From: Methylophaga sp.
GTDB taxonomy: Bacteria > Pseudomonadota > Gammaproteobacteria > Nitrosococcales > Methylophagaceae
Reading direction: 5' to 3'
Assembly (NCBI RefSeq): GCF_009711715.1
Contig: NZ_VENF01000016.1
Span: 1 to 64,000 of the forward strand
Length of the DNA: 64,000 bases
Position 1 is the stretch's first letter; every line of letters starts with the position of its first letter. Shown here piece after piece: positions 18,732 through 25,908 of this stretch. The position numbers were made by a program, and so were the translations under genes. Below the pieces are notes generated by a model. That model searched no databases. It was not told the origin of the DNA and was given only the letters and a program-made list of their open reading frames with translations.

Positions 18732-18839
18732 TCAGGCGTTGTACAGGCCGAAAGCGACCAGACTCAACCAGAAAGCAGTGAAGCTAAGAATAATGTGGGG
18801 GAATTTTTCCACCAGCAGTTTATCGATTTTTTTCAACAT
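18732..18839 (-). CDS. 35-aa single-span membrane protein
   Basis: Small protein of 35 aa with a basic amphipathic start (MLKKIDKLLVEKF) and one membrane helix ending SLVAFGLYNA. It resembles the 34-aa protein encoded just beyond it: charged head, single helix, and LVA(F/Y)GL near the end. A terminator 20 bases after the stop shows it has its own transcript. The ribosome site (ACGAGAC) is weaker. A TATCTT at 18900-18895 could be its -10. No FNR site is visible. I do not recognise the family. Confidence 0.55.
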   Translation of the reverse strand: MLKKIDKLLVEKFPHIILSFTAFWLSLVAFGLYNA

Positions 18840-19049
18840 GCTTTTGTCTCGTAGTTCATCAAGTTAAACAATTATTAATATTATTATCCGGGCAAAGATA
18901 GCAGTTCTTTTTCCGGAAAGCCAGCTTCAATTTCATCACTATTTTGTGTTTATCAGCGCTAAACGCAATGATATCAATGGATTTTAGCCGTAAAGCGAGG
19001 ATTCGCGGTTTTCATCCGCTATTGCTTATCAATTAATAGAAAAAAACGC

Positions 19050-19078
19050 TTGCTGTCTTCCCTGTTGTTCTCTATATT
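19050..19078 (+). promoter_or_regulatory. sigma-70 promoter of lexA
   Basis: TTGCTG (19050-19055), a 17-base spacer and TATATT (19073-19078). No CTGT-N8-ACAG SOS box overlaps it. Confidence 0.6.
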
Positions 19079-19101
19079 TTCTCTTCTCACTATTTTCTCT
19101 T
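19076..19101 (+). repeat. direct repeat ATTTTCTCTT over the lexA transcription start
   Basis: ATTTTCTCTT occurs at 19076-19085 and again at 19092-19101, a 16-base period, just downstream of the -10 and before the ribosome site. It is a candidate operator for this atypical LexA, or simply a pyrimidine-rich leader. Confidence 0.4.
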
Positions 19102-19115
19102 AAAAGGAAGAGATC

Positions 19116-19724
19116 ATGCTGACTGAACGTGAACAAGATACGCTGGAATTTATTCGTGGTTACATCGCTGAACAGGGACGTTCACCGCTGGTCTCGGAAA
19201 TCGCAGACGGGCTCGGCCTGCGTTCGCAGGGCACCACACACCGTTATATTCAGGCGCTGGTCGATGCCGGCCTGCTGGAACGCCATGTCGGCCGTACCCG
19301 CGGTCTGCGCCTGACAGAGCAGGCTGAGTTGCCTGAGACTGCGCCGCTGACCCTGCCGGTGATGGGCAAAATTGCGGCTGGTCGGCTTATCGAGGCGGTG
19401 GCCGACGAGTCTGAGATTGATCTGGGTGATATGTTTACCGGCAAAGGCCGTTTTGTGCTCAAGGTCAACGGCGATTCGATGATCGATAAAGCCATTATGT
19501 CGGGTGATTATGTCGTGGTGCAGTCGCAATCGACCGCCCGTCATAATGATATTGTCGTGGCACTGGTGGATGGCTTTGATGCCACCCTGAAAACGCTGTT
19601 GCTCAATGATGACGGCACCGTGACCCTGATGCCAGCTAATATTAACTACGAACCGGTGACCCTGCCGGCTTCCAGGGTCCGGATTCAGGGGGTCGTGGTC
19701 GGACAACTTCGCACCTATCCTTAA
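19116..19724 (+). CDS. lexA: LexA repressor with divergent recognition helix
   Basis: SOS repressor and self-cleaving serine peptidase, 202 aa. The C-terminal S24 domain is intact: cleavage site A88-G89 (KIAAGRLIEA), nucleophile S121 (NGDSMID) and base K159 (DATLKT). The N-terminal winged helix is present, but the recognition helix reads RSQGTTHRYIQAL where canonical LexA has RSPNAAEEHLKAL. This, and the lack of a CTGT-N8-ACAG box upstream, suggest a different operator, as reported for some second LexA proteins. It heads an operon with a Y-family polymerase (4 bases apart) and a mini-SRAP gene. Confidence 0.93.
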   Translation: MLTEREQDTLEFIRGYIAEQGRSPLVSEIADGLGLRSQGTTHRYIQALVDAGLLERHVGRTRGLRLTEQAELPETAPLTLPVMGKIAAGRLIEAVADESEIDLGDMFTGKGRFVLKVNGDSMIDKAIMSGDYVVVQSQSTARHNDIVVALVDGFDATLKTLLLNDDGTVTLMPANINYEPVTLPASRVRIQGVVVGQLRTYP

Positions 19725-19728
19725 AGTA

Positions 19729-20967
19729 ATGCCGAAGCAGCAAGCAACATGGCCGCGGATGATAGCCCTGGTCGATATGAACTGTTTCTTCGCACAGATT
19801 GAGCAGCAGGATCATCCTTTCTGGCGTAACCGGCCGGTCGCTGTGACCAATGGCAAACAGGGCAGTACCATTATCACCGCTTCCTATGAAGCCAGAAGTC
19901 ATGGTATCCACACTGGTATGCACCTGTCAGAGGCAAGAAAATATTGTCCAGACCTGATTCAGGCGCCAAGCCGACCTTACCGTTATGCCGATGTCTCCTC
20001 GAAGATCATGGTGGCGTTGCAAGAGCTTTGCCCCGAGGTCGAGGTTTATTCAGTGGATGAGGCTTTTCTGGAACTGACCGACTGTCAGCAACTTTATGGC
20101 AGCCCGCAATCTATCGGTCAACTGATTAAACAGGCAGTCAGTCGGGCCTCAGGCCTGACCTGCAGTGTCGGCCTGAGTGGTGATAAAACCACGGCAAAAT
20201 TTGCTGCCAAGCTGAAAAAACCGGATGGACTGACCATTATTTCTCCCTGGGAAGCTGAAGCCCGGCTTGCTAACGAAGTGGTGACCGAATTAAGCGGTAT
20301 CAACGTTGGTATCGGACGCTTCCTGGCAAAATATGGCATCGAACGTTGTGGCGATATGAAAAAAGTACCGATGAGTCTGATCGCCAGGCGTTTCGGCAAC
20401 CCCGGCAGACGAATCTGGCTGATGGCCCAGGGCAAAGATCCGGAACCGGTGGTGACCAATGTCAATGCGCCCAAGACCATTGGCCATGGCAAAGTGATGC
20501 CGCCCGGCACCCGTGACAGAGAGACAATACTGACCTATTTCCAGCACATGTCGGAAAAGGTTGGTTCACGTTTGAGAAAACATGGCTTTCAGGCTGCCCG
20601 TTTTTTTATCGGCATCAAAACCCGTCACCAGGGCTGGCTGGCTACTAAAATACAGCTGCCACAGACCACCGATGATGGTGCTGTGATTTACCAGCATTGT
20701 GATCAGTTTGTCCGGCAGTACTTCAGTGGTGAAGACAGCCGGCAAGTGCAGGTGACCGCCTTAAGTCCGGTTGTGAGCTACCAGCCGGATTTGTTTCTGG
20801 ATCATGGTGAACGACATAAACGGGAAAAGCTCAACAACGCGGTGGATAGGATCAATGAGCGCTTTGGTGAGTTTACTGTCGCGCCGACCCGCGTGATCGG
20901 TCGCAGTGAAATGCCCAATGTCATTGCCCCGGCATGGAAACCCAGCGGTCACAGGAAAACAATTTAA
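19729..20967 (+). CDS. dinB: Y-family DNA polymerase (Pol IV-like)
   Basis: Translesion DNA polymerase of 412 aa. The palm motifs are visible: ALVDMNCFFAQIEQ (first metal-binding Asp), YEARSHGIHTGM and YSVDEAFLEL (the catalytic DE pair). Helix-hairpin-helix residues come next (LSGINVGIGRFLAKYGI), then a little-finger domain. It is longer than E. coli DinB (351 aa), with an unusual C-terminal tail and no clear beta-clamp motif at the very end; QPDLFLD at about 345 is a possible internal clamp-binding motif. It is co-transcribed with lexA, so it should be induced by DNA damage. Confidence 0.9.
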   Translation: MPKQQATWPRMIALVDMNCFFAQIEQQDHPFWRNRPVAVTNGKQGSTIITASYEARSHGIHTGMHLSEARKYCPDLIQAPSRPYRYADVSSKIMVALQELCPEVEVYSVDEAFLELTDCQQLYGSPQSIGQLIKQAVSRASGLTCSVGLSGDKTTAKFAAKLKKPDGLTIISPWEAEARLANEVVTELSGINVGIGRFLAKYGIERCGDMKKVPMSLIARRFGNPGRRIWLMAQGKDPEPVVTNVNAPKTIGHGKVMPPGTRDRETILTYFQHMSEKVGSRLRKHGFQAARFFIGIKTRHQGWLATKIQLPQTTDDGAVIYQHCDQFVRQYFSGEDSRQVQVTALSPVVSYQPDLFLDHGERHKREKLNNAVDRINERFGEFTVAPTRVIGRSEMPNVIAPAWKPSGHRKTI

Positions 20968-21407
20968 TGTGCGAAGGGGTGTATTTCACCCATGGCGATG
21001 AGGTCATGAGAGTGTTTTATATCAATCCTAAGGCCTTGCTGCCGGTGTTGATGTTAGATGGCAGTATTCGTCTGATGCCGTGGGGGCGACGCCGTAAACA
21101 GCCCGGACAGTTGCCGGCCACCGGCTGGGCGAAACTGGATGCAATCTATTCCGGCCGCTGGGACAAGTTTTTCCCCAAACCGGTAAAGATTCCGGTGCTC
21201 CGTTTTATGGACAGGGATATCGAAGGACAGCACCACTGGTATGACCTGCAGAAAGGCCAGTTTATTCAGGGGCTGATAGCCCGTGAAGGCCATGAACGAC
21301 GCGTTTATATCGTGATTATCGAACCGGAAGTCGAAGATGCCGAGCAGCATCAGCATTGGCCGCGTGTCGTTCAGAGAGGAGAAAAATCCCGCTACAGCTT
21401 TGAGTAA
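20967..21407 (+). CDS. short SRAP-domain-like protein (YedK/HMCES relative)
   Basis: Protein of 146 aa starting MCEGVYF; after removal of Met the exposed Cys2 is the residue by which SRAP proteins link to abasic sites. The segment INPKALLPVLML with LMPWGRR corresponds to the early strands and WG motif of SRAP domains, and QHHWYDLQKGQFIQGLIA to the later FEW region, where the usual Glu appears to be His. E. coli YedK has about 222 aa, so this is a compact or degenerate version. The start at 20967 overlaps the polymerase stop by one base and has AGGAAAA upstream. Genetic linkage to lexA and a lesion-bypass polymerase supports a DNA-damage role. Confidence 0.65.
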   Translation: MCEGVYFTHGDEVMRVFYINPKALLPVLMLDGSIRLMPWGRRRKQPGQLPATGWAKLDAIYSGRWDKFFPKPVKIPVLRFMDRDIEGQHHWYDLQKGQFIQGLIAREGHERRVYIVIIEPEVEDAEQHQHWPRVVQRGEKSRYSFE

Positions 21408-21941
21408 TTATTTCAAAACCCGGCTGTGTAGCCGGGTTTTGGAACAGTTGCCACCAGCCTGTTTGGCCTGAGCAACATGATGTTGCACCGTAGCCAGCAT
21501 ATCCAGAATACCATAGCAGTCATTTTCGACCGGCGCATAGGTGCTGTGGCCAATGCTGACCGTGGCGTAGCGGCCGGTCGGTGAATGTGGATGGAAAATT
21601 TCCAGGGCTGCGACGGCTTTGTGCAGCTTGCCAGCCATCTGGGTGCTCTGGCGATAACTCATATGAGAACTGATCGCCATCATCTGTTTGCGGTTGAAGC
21701 GGGCGATAAAGTCGGTTTCGCGGTGAAATTGTTGACGGATAGCATTCAGGATCTGCTCAAAACAGGCAGATTTATTTTCCATCTGTGAAAAACGGTCGAC
21801 ATCGATAATAAACATCGACACAGGAAAGTCTTCAGCCACCGCCAGACGCCAGTGAAAGATCAGTTTCTCCAGCAATAGGGTCTGATCGATCAGAATATGT
21901 TTGTCGGAAGCTTGTTCAGAATTGTTTTTGATGCCGCCCAT
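21408..21941 (-). CDS. degenerate GGDEF-domain protein
   Basis: Protein of 177 aa built around a GGDEF fold. The metal-binding strand FIIDVDRFS (44-52) is conserved, but the active-site loop reads ARFNRKQMMAI where GGDEF is expected (82-86), so diguanylate cyclase activity is unlikely. A later VSIGHSTYAP segment and an Ala/Gln-rich final helix (QHHVAQAKQAGGN) match the family. There is no receiver, PAS or membrane domain. It faces the SRAP-like gene, and the plus-strand terminator of that gene lies inside its last codons. It may bind a nucleotide or a partner protein; function unknown. Confidence 0.65.
   Translation of the reverse strand: MGGIKNNSEQASDKHILIDQTLLLEKLIFHWRLAVAEDFPVSMFIIDVDRFSQMENKSACFEQILNAIRQQFHRETDFIARFNRKQMMAISSHMSYRQSTQMAGKLHKAVAALEIFHPHSPTGRYATVSIGHSTYAPVENDCYGILDMLATVQHHVAQAKQAGGNCSKTRLHSRVLK
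21414..21441 (+). terminator. terminator of the lexA operon, inside the convergent gene
   Basis: A perfect 12-bp stem, CAAAACCCGGCT (21414-21425) with AGCCGGGTTTTG (21430-21441), loop GTGT. It starts 7 bases after the SRAP-like stop and is embedded in the 3' coding end of the minus-strand GGDEF gene. The U-tract is only TTTT. Confidence 0.65.
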
Positions 21942-21959
21942 TTGTTTAATCTTAGCCTT

Positions 21960-21994
21960 GTGTCAGCGTAATCATAACCGCATCACGCTGACAC
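21960..21994 (-). repeat. inverted repeat downstream of galU
   Basis: GTGTCAGCGT (21960-21969) pairs with ACGCTGACAC (21985-21994) over a 15-base loop. It lies just after the galU stop on the minus strand. There is no U-tract, so it may be an mRNA-stabilising hairpin or a weak terminator. Confidence 0.5.
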
Positions 21995-22003
21995 GGCAGT
22001 GCC

Positions 22004-22858
22004 TTAAGACTTTTTATAGTCGCGTTGATAGTAGTAATTAGTGGCTTCGACAAAGCCGTCGATACTGCCGCAGTCAAAACGGTGACCTTTAAATTTGAGT
22101 GCCAATACCCGCTTGTCCTGTGCCATTGCCTTAATCGCATCAGTAATCTGAACTTCACCATTGGTACCCGGTGGTGTTTTACGAATGTAATCGAAAATAT
22201 CCGGCGTCAGCACATAACGGCCGATGATGCCCAGGTTACTGGGGGCGTCCTGAGGACTGGGTTTTTCCACCATGTCGTCCACTTCATAGACACCGTCTTC
22301 GATCTCACGACCCGAGATCACACCATAACTGCTGATGTTGTCACCAGGCACTTCTTCAATCGCGATCACACTGCAGTTGTAGCGTTCGTAAAGTTCAACC
22401 AGCTGTCCAAGCGCGCGTTTACTGCCGCTCTCCTCGGGGGGGGAACAAAGATCATCGGCCAGAATGACAGCAAAAGGCTCATCGCCGATGAGTGGTTCGC
22501 CGGTCAGAATAGCATGACCGAGACCCAGCATGGCGCGCTGGCGGATGAATATAAAGTCACAGCTGTCCATGAGGTTCCGGATATCTTCCAGAAATTTTTC
22601 TTTGCTGGTGCCTTTAATTTCCTGTTCCAACTCGTAGCTGGTATCAAAGTGATCGGCGATGGCGCGTTTACCGCGACCGGTGATAAAGCCTGCTTCGCTG
22701 ATGCCGGCTTCAACCGCTTCTTCCACACCATACTGAATCAGGGGTTTGCTGACGATGGGGAGCATTTCTTTCGGCATGGCTTTAGTTGCGGGCAGGAAGC
22801 GGGTGCCGTATCCGGCTACCGGGAACAGGCATTTACGAATAGGTTTAACTTCTGACAT
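22004..22858 (-). CDS. galU: UTP-glucose-1-phosphate uridylyltransferase
   Basis: Makes UDP-glucose from UTP and glucose-1-phosphate, 284 aa. The nucleotidyltransferase motif FPVAGYGTRFLPATKAMPKEM is at residues 8-28 (key residues G12, R15, K21), followed by VSKPLIQYGVEEA and the late EVQITDAI. The start at 22858 (AAGGAT upstream) is chosen over a codon 33 bases earlier. It is the last gene of a minus-strand run with gpgS and a GH13_18 phosphorylase. It can supply the sugar nucleotide for GpgS and recapture glucose-1-phosphate released by the phosphorylase. It may also serve general polysaccharide synthesis. Confidence 0.96.
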   Translation of the reverse strand: MSEVKPIRKCLFPVAGYGTRFLPATKAMPKEMLPIVSKPLIQYGVEEAVEAGISEAGFITGRGKRAIADHFDTSYELEQEIKGTSKEKFLEDIRNLMDSCDFIFIRQRAMLGLGHAILTGEPLIGDEPFAVILADDLCSPPEESGSKRALGQLVELYERYNCSVIAIEEVPGDNISSYGVISGREIEDGVYEVDDMVEKPSPQDAPSNLGIIGRYVLTPDIFDYIRKTPPGTNGEVQITDAIKAMAQDKRVLALKFKGHRFDCGSIDGFVEATNYYYQRDYKKS

Positions 22859-22918
22859 GCAATTATCCTTTTTTGGAAAAAACATTAACAAACCATGGTG
22901 AATGTATCATGACAGTCA

Positions 22919-24673
22919 TCAACTGTTTGTGATCCACAGCACTTGATAGGGCTTAACAGTAAAAGTCTCTGTTTTTTCATCAAAAATATGACCGCTGATA
23001 AGGTCCCACCAGCGATCGGTCACGATTAAATTAAGCTCAGCGATGCGAAGTGGCTGCGGCGTATCGCTGATATTAAAAATACAGAAAATACTCTGGCGTC
23101 TATCCATGCTCTGACGCCAGAATCCAAATAACTGTTCCCCCATCTGCAAAGTAAACTGGGTTGCATTAGGATGGAAGGCCCGTTGCTGCTGACGCAGGTG
23201 TACCAGCTTTTTCAGCAGATCAGACACACGGGCATGCTGTGAGGCCGGATCAGCAAGCGCAGCGCTGAGTTGGTCATAATCCCACTCGTGACGGTTAATG
23301 GCGCGATTGTGGCCGCTATGCTCGAGTTTTTCCAGATCATTACTGGTGGCGAGCAGACTGTGAATATAAATGCCGGGAATACCTTCCAGCGAGAGCATGA
23401 TGGCATGCGCACAGACAAATCGGTCGATCTGCCACTGATCGGGACCCTGAATTGTACCCTGCAATGCATCGAACAGGGCAATATTGATTTCGTAGGGCTT
23501 TTTAACACCATTATCACCGGCGCGCCATGAAATCTGGCCGCCGAATTGTTGCATGGTACTGATCAGTGAGGCGATTTCGCTGTCAGACAATAGTCCCTCT
23601 GCCGGGCGCAGGCCGATGCCGTCATGCGAGGCAATAAAATTGAAGTAGGCCGTGCCGTTCTGTGCCGGTGGCATGCTCATCAGCCATTGTTTGAGATAGA
23701 AACAGTTGCCGGTGACCAGGGTATTGACCAGCAGCGGTGGCAGAGAGAAGTTATAAATGCAGTGGGCTTCGTTGGCATTACCGAAATAGCTCAGATTTTC
23801 CCGGTTGGGAATATTGGTTTCGGTGATGATGATGGCATCCGGCTGGGCATGTTGAATGAGATTACGCATCAGCCTTACCACTTCATGAGTTTCAGGCAGA
23901 TTCAGGCAATTGGTTCCCGGCTTTTTCCATAAAAAAGCGACGGCATCCAGACGGAAAATGCGGATACCTTTATCGAGATAGAACCGCACGATACGGATGA
24001 ACTCTTTCAATACTTCGGGATTACGGAAATCGAAATCGACCTGGGTATGGCTGAAAGTGCACCAGACATATTTAATGCCGTCATGGGTTTCGGTTTCGCG
24101 TAACAGCGGGCTGGTGCGGGGACGCACCACCTGGCTTATGGGCGTATCGGCGGCAGTCGTATAAAAGTAGTCATGGCCTGGTCCCTCACCCTTGATAAAG
24201 TTTTTGAACCATTCTCCGCTGCTGGAGCCGTGGTTAATCACCAGGTCCGCCATCAAGCGGTAATCGCCAGCGATTCTCTCTATATCCTCCCAGTCACCGA
24301 GCGCTTTGTTGACCTGGTAATAGTCCATCACGGCAAAGCCGTCATCAGAACAGAAGGGAAAAAACGGCAGTATATGGACGCCGTTGATATAACCCTTAAT
24401 TTCGTGATTGAGGAAACGATACAGGGTCTTCAGCGGCGCTTCGCCCTGACGTTGCACACTGTTACCGTAGGTAATCAGCACCACATCGGACTGATCCCAG
24501 TTGTTTTTATGGGGTAGCGAATCAAAAAAAGTCTCGTCAAGACGCATTAGCTTAATGATGTCATCACTGATGTCTGTCAGTGATAAACCGGGCAGGCAAT
24601 CCTGATAAATCGCCTGCAGGTGATAGAGAACGGTTTCATGCAGCTGTTTGAGCTGCTCGGCAGTCGCAGTCAT
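22919..24673 (-). CDS. GH13_18 glycoside phosphorylase, probably glucosylglycerate phosphorylase
   Basis: Retaining alpha-glucan-type phosphorylase of 584 aa, related to sucrose phosphorylase. The catalytic residues are visible: nucleophile D243 ([16 protein letters not shown]), acid/base E285 (ITETNIPN) and transition-state stabiliser D351 ([10 protein letters not shown]). The family contains sucrose, sucrose-6-phosphate and glucosylglycerate phosphorylases. The 1-base overlap with gpgS, and the glycerate kinase/phosphatase fusion upstream, point strongly to glucosylglycerate: Pi + glucosylglycerate gives glucose-1-phosphate + D-glycerate. The ATG at 24673 is preferred to the TTG one codon upstream. 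Sucrose phosphorylase remains the alternative. Confidence 0.85.
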   Translation of the reverse strand: MTATAEQLKQLHETVLYHLQAIYQDCLPGLSLTDISDDIIKLMRLDETFFDSLPHKNNWDQSDVVLITYGNSVQRQGEAPLKTLYRFLNHEIKGYINGVHILPFFPFCSDDGFAVMDYYQVNKALGDWEDIERIAGDYRLMADLVINHGSSSGEWFKNFIKGEGPGHDYFYTTAADTPISQVVRPRTSPLLRETETHDGIKYVWCTFSHTQVDFDFRNPEVLKEFIRIVRFYLDKGIRIFRLDAVAFLWKKPGTNCLNLPETHEVVRLMRNLIQHAQPDAIIITETNIPNRENLSYFGNANEAHCIYNFSLPPLLVNTLVTGNCFYLKQWLMSMPPAQNGTAYFNFIASHDGIGLRPAEGLLSDSEIASLISTMQQFGGQISWRAGDNGVKKPYEINIALFDALQGTIQGPDQWQIDRFVCAHAIMLSLEGIPGIYIHSLLATSNDLEKLEHSGHNRAINRHEWDYDQLSAALADPASQHARVSDLLKKLVHLRQQQRAFHPNATQFTLQMGEQLFGFWRQSMDRRQSIFCIFNISDTPQPLRIAELNLIVTDRWWDLISGHIFDEKTETFTVKPYQVLWITNS

Positions 24674-25908
24674 CAAGCATCGGTCCTCAGGCAGAATTCC
24701 TGGTAATCGGCTTCGACCGCCTGATAGAGGCGATCGAAGATATCCGGCAGCGCACTCTGGACGCGGCTCCAGCTCGGCGTAAATGGGGTTTCCATCGGGT
24801 TTTCCAGGAACATCTGGCCGGCATCCATAATATTTTTGGCGAACATTTCCACCGACGCTTCTTCCTGGTGAATATCGAAATTAAGCCCGTTCATGACGGC
24901 ATCATTGCGGTAGGTTTCAACAAAATCCAGTGCAATACGATAATAGGTGGCCTTGAGGCTGCGAAAAGCTTCAGGAGAAAACACCACGCCCTTGGTTGCG
25001 AGTTTCCGGAACAAGGATTTGGCGATATCAATTGACATTTTTGACAGGCCGCCACGCTGATCGTCCAGCGACAATTCCTGATGCTTGTGATCATAAGTAT
25101 CGGCGACATCGACCTGACAAAGCCGGTTATTGGCATAGTTACGGTGCATTTCTGATAACACACCGATTTCCAGTCCCCAGTCACTGGGAATGCGAATATC
25201 GGTCAGCACATCACGCCGAAACGAGAACTCACCCGCCAGTGGATAACGGAAGCTGTCCATATACTCAAGGTAGGGGTGGTGACCAATGACTGATTTAAGC
25301 GCCCGGATAAGCGGCGTGACCAGTAGACGATTGACGCGGCCATTGAGTTTGCCGCCGGCAACCCGGGCGTAATAGCCTTTACAGAATTCATAATTGAACT
25401 GCGGGTTGGCGACGGGGTAAATCAGCCTTGCCAGAAGTTCACTGGTGTAGGTCACAATATCGCAATCATGCAGCGCGATGGATTCAGTTTTACCCGAGGC
25501 CAGAATATAGCCCATGCAATACCAGACATTGCGACCTTTGCCCATCTCCCTGGGCGCCAGACCCAGTGACTGTAACTCGGCGTCAATCGCTTTGAGTCGA
25601 GGCCCGTCATTCCAGAGGATACGATGATGTTGCGGCAAGTCAGAAAAGAATTTAATGGCACGCTGATATTGGGCCTCATCGGCACGATCGAGCCCAATGA
25701 CAATTTCCGACAGATAAGGGACATTTTTCAGCTGCTGCACAATATTAGGCAGGGCCTCGCCTTCCAGTTCCGAGAATAAAGAAGGCAGTAGCAAGCCCAT
25801 CGGTCGCTGTTTGCTGAATTGCAGCAAATCACTTTCCAGATCAGCGATGTGCCGGTGGGTCAGGTTGTGTAAGGTGGTAATAATCCCATTCTGGTAAAAA
25901 TCAGCCAT
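24673..25908 (-). CDS. gpgS: glucosyl-3-phosphoglycerate synthase (GT81)
   Basis: Transfers glucose from an NDP-glucose to D-3-phosphoglycerate, first committed step of glucosylglycerate synthesis; 411 aa. Family features are the GPRLKAID segment, the [16 protein letters not shown] loop, the metal-binding HDCDIV (D148, D150) and [14 protein letters not shown]. The open frame extends 41 codons further upstream, but that part lies inside the preceding gene. ATG 25908 with GAGG before it fits the family N-terminus (MADFYQNG). It overlaps the kinase-phosphatase gene by 8 bases and the phosphorylase gene by 1, so the three are translationally coupled. Confidence 0.93.
   Translation of the reverse strand: MADFYQNGIITTLHNLTHRHIADLESDLLQFSKQRPMGLLLPSLFSELEGEALPNIVQQLKNVPYLSEIVIGLDRADEAQYQRAIKFFSDLPQHHRILWNDGPRLKAIDAELQSLGLAPREMGKGRNVWYCMGYILASGKTESIALHDCDIVTYTSELLARLIYPVANPQFNYEFCKGYYARVAGGKLNGRVNRLLVTPLIRALKSVIGHHPYLEYMDSFRYPLAGEFSFRRDVLTDIRIPSDWGLEIGVLSEMHRNYANNRLCQVDVADTYDHKHQELSLDDQRGGLSKMSIDIAKSLFRKLATKGVVFSPEAFRSLKATYYRIALDFVETYRNDAVMNGLNFDIHQEEASVEMFAKNIMDAGQMFLENPMETPFTPSWSRVQSALPDIFDRLYQAVEADYQEFCLRTDA

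Noticed and set aside
18900..19115. Canonical SOS box upstream of lexA
   Set aside because: I looked for CTGT-N8-ACAG in this stretch and found none.
22025..22855. 276-codon open frame on the plus strand
   Set aside because: It lies entirely antisense to galU, has no ribosome site and encodes low-quality Phe/Val-rich sequence; it mirrors the codon bias of galU.
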